The position numbers and the translations under genes were made by a program. Below are positions 6,460 to 9,694 of a DNA stretch of 9,694 nt, one piece after another. Position 1 is the first letter of the stretch, and every line of letters starts with the position of its first letter. A model generated the notes under the pieces. It was not told the origin of the DNA, did not search any database, and saw only the letters and a program-made list of their open reading frames with translations. Origin of the DNA: Candidatus Aenigmatarchaeota archaeon (GTDB lineage Archaea; Aenigmatarchaeota; Aenigmatarchaeia; Aenigmatarchaeales; Aenigmatarchaeaceae); contig JAAOXY010000041.1 in the NCBI GenBank assembly GCA_018221065.1, positions 1 through 9,694 of the forward strand. The letters are read 5' to 3'.

Positions 6460-7023
6460 ATGGCGTTTCATATAAAAATTGAGAATGTTGTTGCATCCGC
6501 TTCTTTGGGTGTTCCAATAAAACTTGAAAAAATTGTTTCTAGCTTAGATGGAATAGAATACGAGCCAGAGCAATTTCCAGGATTGGTAATGAGATTGAAG
6601 AATCCAAAAGTAGCTGCATTAATTTTTTCATCAGGTAAGATAGTCTGTACTGGTGCAAAATCACCAAAAGATGTTAAAGAAGCAGTTAAAATTATTGTTA
6701 AGCGATTAAACAAACTGAAATTCAAGATAAAAGATGGATACAGAGTAAAGTTAGAAAATATAGTAGCATCAGCTAAACTAGAAGGCGAATTAAATCTTGA
6801 TATGATAGCATTTACTCTTGAAAATACAGAATACGAACCAGAGCAATTCCCAGGATTGGTATTCAGAATGGATGATCCTAGAGTTACTTTCTTGCTCTTT
6901 GGAAGTGGAAAAATCATATGTACTGGTGGTAGGAGTATAGCAGATGTAAAAAGAGCAGTAGCGAAAATAGATATTAGACTAAAGAAATTAGTGAAAGATA
7001 ACAAGAACAAAAAGTTTATGTGA
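6460..7023 (+). CDS. tbp: TATA-binding protein
   Basis: TBP is the general initiation factor that binds and bends the TATA box and recruits TFB and RNA polymerase. The 187-aa protein is two direct repeats forming the saddle, about residues 7-83 and 98-174. Both contain EYEPEQFPGLV, identical over 11 residues, followed by a SGKI(V/I)CTG strand. The four DNA-intercalating phenylalanines are all present: F39 and F56 in repeat one, F130 and F147 in repeat two, each pair 17 residues apart as in the family. The C-terminus after the second repeat is basic (KKLVKDNKNKKFM), whereas many archaeal TBPs end in an acidic tail. The start is fixed by a strong Shine-Dalgarno. mcm follows after 52 bp with its own promoter, so linkage to replication genes is positional, with possible read-through. 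Confidence 0.98.
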   Translation: MAFHIKIENVVASASLGVPIKLEKIVSSLDGIEYEPEQFPGLVMRLKNPKVAALIFSSGKIVCTGAKSPKDVKEAVKIIVKRLNKLKFKIKDGYRVKLENIVASAKLEGELNLDMIAFTLENTEYEPEQFPGLVFRMDDPRVTFLLFGSGKIICTGGRSIADVKRAVAKIDIRLKKLVKDNKNKKFM

Positions 7024-7041
7024 ATGAATTGTTCACATAAA
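7015..7041. repeat. Perfect 10-bp inverted repeat at the tbp/mcm junction
   Basis: The arms TTTATGTGAA (7015-7024) and TTCACATAAA (7032-7041) are exact reverse complements with a 7-nt loop. The left arm contains the last tbp codon and its stop; the right arm runs into the mcm TATA box. As RNA it would form a hairpin at the tbp 3' end; as DNA it has the form of a dimeric operator with arm centres 17 bp apart. A T4 run follows, so a terminator or processing role is also possible. Confidence 0.6.
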
Positions 7042-7070
7042 TATTTTCACACCCAATTATTGTCGGGGGA
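7037..7070 (+). promoter_or_regulatory. Putative mcm promoter and ribosome binding site
   Basis: ATAAATAT (7037-7044) is a TATA candidate predicting a start near 7066. ACCCAATT is at 7051-7058, and GGGGGA (7065-7070) ends 5 nt before the ATG at 7076. Layout and spacing match the promoter of the 321-aa gene almost exactly. If the start site is right, most or all of the G-run would be in a very short leader of about 10 nt. Confidence 0.5.
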
Positions 7071-7075
7071 TTTCC

Positions 7076-9085
7076 ATGCAGGAGACAGAGAGATTTGAAA
7101 AGTTTTTTTCAGACAATTATGAACAAGAGCTAGGGAAGGCTATATCTGAAGGAAATCACTCTGTTGATATTGATTTTACTATTCTTGATAGAGATGATCC
7201 AGAACTAGCTGATATGCTATTGGATGAGCCAAACGCAATGATTGCGTCTGCCAAAGAAGCAATAACGAGTATGGATCTTATAACAGATTCAGTGATTAAG
7301 ATTACTCCACGTTTCAAGAATCTTCCAGAACAATCATTCATAAGAATAAAAGATCTTAGATCAAAGCATCTAGATAAATTGATAACACTTGATGGTGTTG
7401 TAAGAAGAGCATCTGATGTTAAACCAGAAATTTCAATTGCTCATTGGAAATGTCCTGAATGTGACGAAATTACACGAGTATTCCAGAAAGAAAAGATTCT
7501 GAAACATCCAAAATCATGTGATAGTTGTGGAGCAAAGAAGAATATGGATCTTGTCAAACAAGACTTGAAAGACATGAGATTTTTAGTAATTGAAGATCCA
7601 TTTGAAACAGCAACTTCAGAACGTAGAGGCAATATTCCTATTTACCTTACTGATGATTTAACAACGCCAAAGATGCAAAGAAGAACAGAGCCAGGAACTC
7701 GTTTATTGATAACAGGATCATTAAGAGAATTGAAAAAAGTGGTTCATGGAAAAATCAAAACACAATTAGATATTTTCTTCGAAGCAAATCATGTTCAACC
7801 AACAGAAATACAATGGGAAGATGTTAAAATAAGTGAAGAAGATGAGGCAATAATTAAACAATTAGCAAACGATCCCAAAGTTTACGAAAAGATAATTGGT
7901 TCGATAGCTACATCAATGTTCGGAATGGAATATGTAAAAGAAGCAATTGCTTATCAATTGTTTGGCGGAGTTCCGAGAAAACTTCCTGATGGAACACGAT
8001 TAAGAGGAGATATTCATATCCTTCTTGTTGGAGATCCTGCAGTTGGAAAGACACAATTATTAAAATTGGTTTCAGATGTTATGCCACGAGGAAAATACGT
8101 TTCAGGTAAAGGTGTTTCAGGTGTTGGTCTTACAGCATCTGTTACAAAAGATGAAGAGTTTATGGGTGGTTGGGTCTTAGAAGCAGGTGCAATGGTTCTA
8201 TGTCACAAAGGAATGATTTCCATTGATGAATTTGATAAAATTGCAAAAGATGATCAAGTTGCTATGCACGAGGCTATGTCTACACAAACCATTTCAGTTG
8301 CAAAAGCATCTATCTTTGCAACATTACCAGCAGAAACAGCAGTTCTTGGTGGTGCAAATCCAAGATTTTCTAGATTTGACCGATTCAAATCAGTTGCAGA
8401 ACAAGTTGATATTCCTGATACATTATTAAGTAGATTTGATTTAAAATTTATCCTAAGAGATATCCCTAATAAAGAGCAAGATGAAAAATTAGCTGAGCAT
8501 ATTGTTGGAACAAGAACAGATGTAGAATCCCTGAAACCAATGATAGACATAGATTTATTACGAAAATATATTGCATATGTAAAAAATCAATGTGAACCTG
8601 ACATGACAGTAGAAGCAGCACGACGTTTGAAAGAATTCTATGTAAATATGCGAAACATGTATCAAGGTGAAGATGCAAGTACAATTGCTATTACTTTAAG
8701 ACAATATGAAGCAATGATAAGAATTTCTGAAGCAGCTGCAAAAATAAGACTTAGTGACAAAGTAGAGGTTGCAGATGCAGAAAGAGCAATTAAGATTATG
8801 AAGATTTCTATTAACCAATTAGGTTATGATGAAGAGACTGGTAAGATAGATATTGATAGAACAGAAGGAACCTCCAGTTCTAAGAGACACAAGATAAGTG
8901 TTATGCTTGATATATTGGATAAACTTACAAAGCAGATAGGTAAAGAAATACCAGAAAATGAATTTGTAATTGCAGCAATAGATGAAGGATTAAAAGAAAG
9001 AGAAGTAAAAGAATTAATACAAAGATTAGAAGCAGAAGGTCTAATATATAGACCAAGGCCAAAGCATATAGGTAAACCACAGTGA
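7076..9085 (+). CDS. mcm: Minichromosome maintenance (MCM) replicative DNA helicase
   Basis: MCM is the ATP-driven hexameric 3'-5' helicase at the archaeal replication fork. The 669-aa length is normal, with no intein. The N-terminal domain has a helical A subdomain (about 1-85), then an OB fold containing a four-cysteine zinc ribbon, C126-xx-C129 and C148-xx-C151. The AAA+ core shows Walker A GDPAVGKTQ (319-327), Walker B ISIDEFD (381-387), sensor 1 in GGANP (N428) and the arginine finger in LLSRFD (R453). A helical lid with sensor-2-type ITLRQYEAMIRISEAAAK is near 545. A linker and a winged-helix C-terminus (about 590-669) follow, ending in ELIQRLEAEGLIYRPRP. All catalytic residues are intact. 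An OB-fold RPA-like gene begins 4 nt after the stop, forming a replication operon. The promoter layout is shared with an unknown upstream gene. Confidence 0.98.
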   Translation: MQETERFEKFFSDNYEQELGKAISEGNHSVDIDFTILDRDDPELADMLLDEPNAMIASAKEAITSMDLITDSVIKITPRFKNLPEQSFIRIKDLRSKHLDKLITLDGVVRRASDVKPEISIAHWKCPECDEITRVFQKEKILKHPKSCDSCGAKKNMDLVKQDLKDMRFLVIEDPFETATSERRGNIPIYLTDDLTTPKMQRRTEPGTRLLITGSLRELKKVVHGKIKTQLDIFFEANHVQPTEIQWEDVKISEEDEAIIKQLANDPKVYEKIIGSIATSMFGMEYVKEAIAYQLFGGVPRKLPDGTRLRGDIHILLVGDPAVGKTQLLKLVSDVMPRGKYVSGKGVSGVGLTASVTKDEEFMGGWVLEAGAMVLCHKGMISIDEFDKIAKDDQVAMHEAMSTQTISVAKASIFATLPAETAVLGGANPRFSRFDRFKSVAEQVDIPDTLLSRFDLKFILRDIPNKEQDEKLAEHIVGTRTDVESLKPMIDIDLLRKYIAYVKNQCEPDMTVEAARRLKEFYVNMRNMYQGEDASTIAITLRQYEAMIRISEAAAKIRLSDKVEVADAERAIKIMKISINQLGYDEETGKIDIDRTEGTSSSKRHKISVMLDILDKLTKQIGKEIPENEFVIAAIDEGLKEREVKELIQRLEAEGLIYRPRPKHIGKPQ

Positions 9086-9089
9086 TATT

Positions 9090-9694
9090 ATGGAAGCAAA
9101 AAGATTAACAGCTAAAAAAACATCTAACACAGAGATTTCAAAAGGTAAATTTGTAAAGAAATTAGGTTTTGAATCTAGTTATGTACTTACAGATTTAGGT
9201 AGGAGATTATCAAGAGTTAGAGTTCTCGGATTAATTGTTGACAAATTCATAAGTCAGGATGAGAAATATGCAACACTTACTTTAGATGATGGTAAAGATA
9301 CTCTTAGATTAAAATCATTTGTTAATGTTAAAATATTCAATGGTCTTGAACCTGGTGCTCTTGTTGATGTTTTTGGTAAAGTTAAAGAATACAATGGTGA
9401 GATTTATGTCACACCAGAAATTCTAAAAAAAGTTGATGCTAATTTTGAAACATTGCGTGCTCTAGAATTAAAGGAAATAAAGATAGATCAGTTAAAAAAG
9501 ATAAAATTGGTTGAAGATCAAAAAAATAACACTTCAGATATCAATGAATTAGAAAAGGCACTAAAAAATATAGTATCAAGAGAAGACATAGAATCTATTA
9601 TAGAGGCAGATGAAATATTAATAACTGATACAGAAGAAGTTGCAGAAAAGAGTGTACATAACAAAGAAAAGATTCTCGAACTTATAGGAAAAAT
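9090..9694 (+). CDS. OB-fold single-stranded-DNA-binding, RPA-like protein, 3'-truncated by the window edge
   Basis: The open frame from the ATG at 9090 has no stop before the window end, giving 201 complete codons. The N-terminus is basic (MEAKRLTAKKTSNTEISKGK). Residues about 40-112 read as an OB fold: SRVRVLGLIVDKF, a YATLTLDDGKDTLRLKSF strand pair and VDVFGKVKEYNGEIYVTPEIL. This pattern is typical of archaeal RPA32-like proteins (COG3390-type) and of OB domains in archaeal RPA. A long charged helical linker (about 118-190) follows. KEKILELIG at the edge could open a winged helix, as in RPA32 C-termini; this is inference. The gene is only 4 nt after the mcm stop without a clear Shine-Dalgarno, so coupled translation with mcm is likely. 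A role coating single-stranded DNA exposed by MCM fits. Exact family placement needs the missing C-terminus. Confidence 0.85.
   Translation, partial: MEAKRLTAKKTSNTEISKGKFVKKLGFESSYVLTDLGRRLSRVRVLGLIVDKFISQDEKYATLTLDDGKDTLRLKSFVNVKIFNGLEPGALVDVFGKVKEYNGEIYVTPEILKKVDANFETLRALELKEIKIDQLKKIKLVEDQKNNTSDINELEKALKNIVSREDIESIIEADEILITDTEEVAEKSVHNKEKILELIGK

Noticed and set aside
6561..6867. Near-identical 27-nt direct repeats within tbp (about 6561-6587 and 6837-6863)
   Set aside because: They encode the conserved EPEQFPGLV segment of the two TBP half-repeats, an ancient protein duplication rather than a mobile or regulatory repeat.
6468..7010. A 180-codon open frame antisense to tbp
   Set aside because: It lies wholly within a certain gene, has low-complexity Ser/Phe-rich translation, and has a plain mirror-frame origin from the AT-rich repeats of tbp.
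7076..9085. Intein or broken catalytic motif in mcm
   Set aside because: Walker A, Walker B, sensor 1, arginine finger and zinc cysteines are contiguous and intact and the length is normal.

Overview
This is a chromosomal stretch of an AT-rich archaeon. The domain is clear from archaeal marker genes: GatE (subunit of the archaeal-only GatDE amidotransferase), an archaeal TATA-binding protein, a single intein-free MCM helicase, a Dph6-type diphthamide ligase and an archaeal-type radical-SAM tRNA methylthiotransferase. Gene packing is very tight, with two convergent pairs overlapping at their stop codons and operon gaps of 4-6 nt. Together with low GC and Lys/Ile-rich proteins this would suit a small-genome archaeon (for example a DPANN lineage or a streamlined euryarchaeote), but the window alone does not fix the phylum.

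Layout. Positions 1-1707 (+) hold the 3' part of gatE, whose start lies upstream of the window. Positions 1699-3003 (-) hold a CDKAL1/e-MtaB-type methylthiotransferase, convergent with gatE. Facing away from it across only 36 bp is an MTA/SAH/5'-deoxyadenosine deaminase (3040-4308, +). A two-gene unit of unrecognised proteins follows: a 321-aa protein with glycine-rich hydrophobic segments (4369-5334) and a 91-aa protein (5341-5616). Convergent with this unit is dph6 (5613-6287, -). A 172-bp divergent intergenic region, the longest non-coding stretch here, carries the promoters of dph6 and tbp (6460-7023, +). mcm (7076-9085, +) follows with its own promoter. Four bases after its stop a partial OB-fold, RPA-like gene begins (9090 onward) and runs off the window.

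Functionally, the left half concerns translation accuracy and SAM by-product handling: Gln-tRNA formation, ms2t6A tRNA modification, disposal of 5'-deoxyadenosine/SAH/MTA, and EF2 diphthamide. The right half is a transcription-initiation and replication-fork block (TBP, MCM, RPA-like). No mobile element, CRISPR array, tRNA or rRNA was seen.

The most interesting non-coding signal is a promoter pattern shared by the deaminase, the unknown 321-aa gene and mcm: an AAAT-containing TATA box with CCAAT starting exactly 14 bp after the AAAT. In the last two the match extends to ACCCAATT plus a G-rich leader. Perfect inverted repeats also lie at the tbp/mcm junction and around the dph6 TATA box. None of these is proven regulatory. 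The most plausible undescribed system is the 321-aa/91-aa pair, which shares its promoter layout with mcm.
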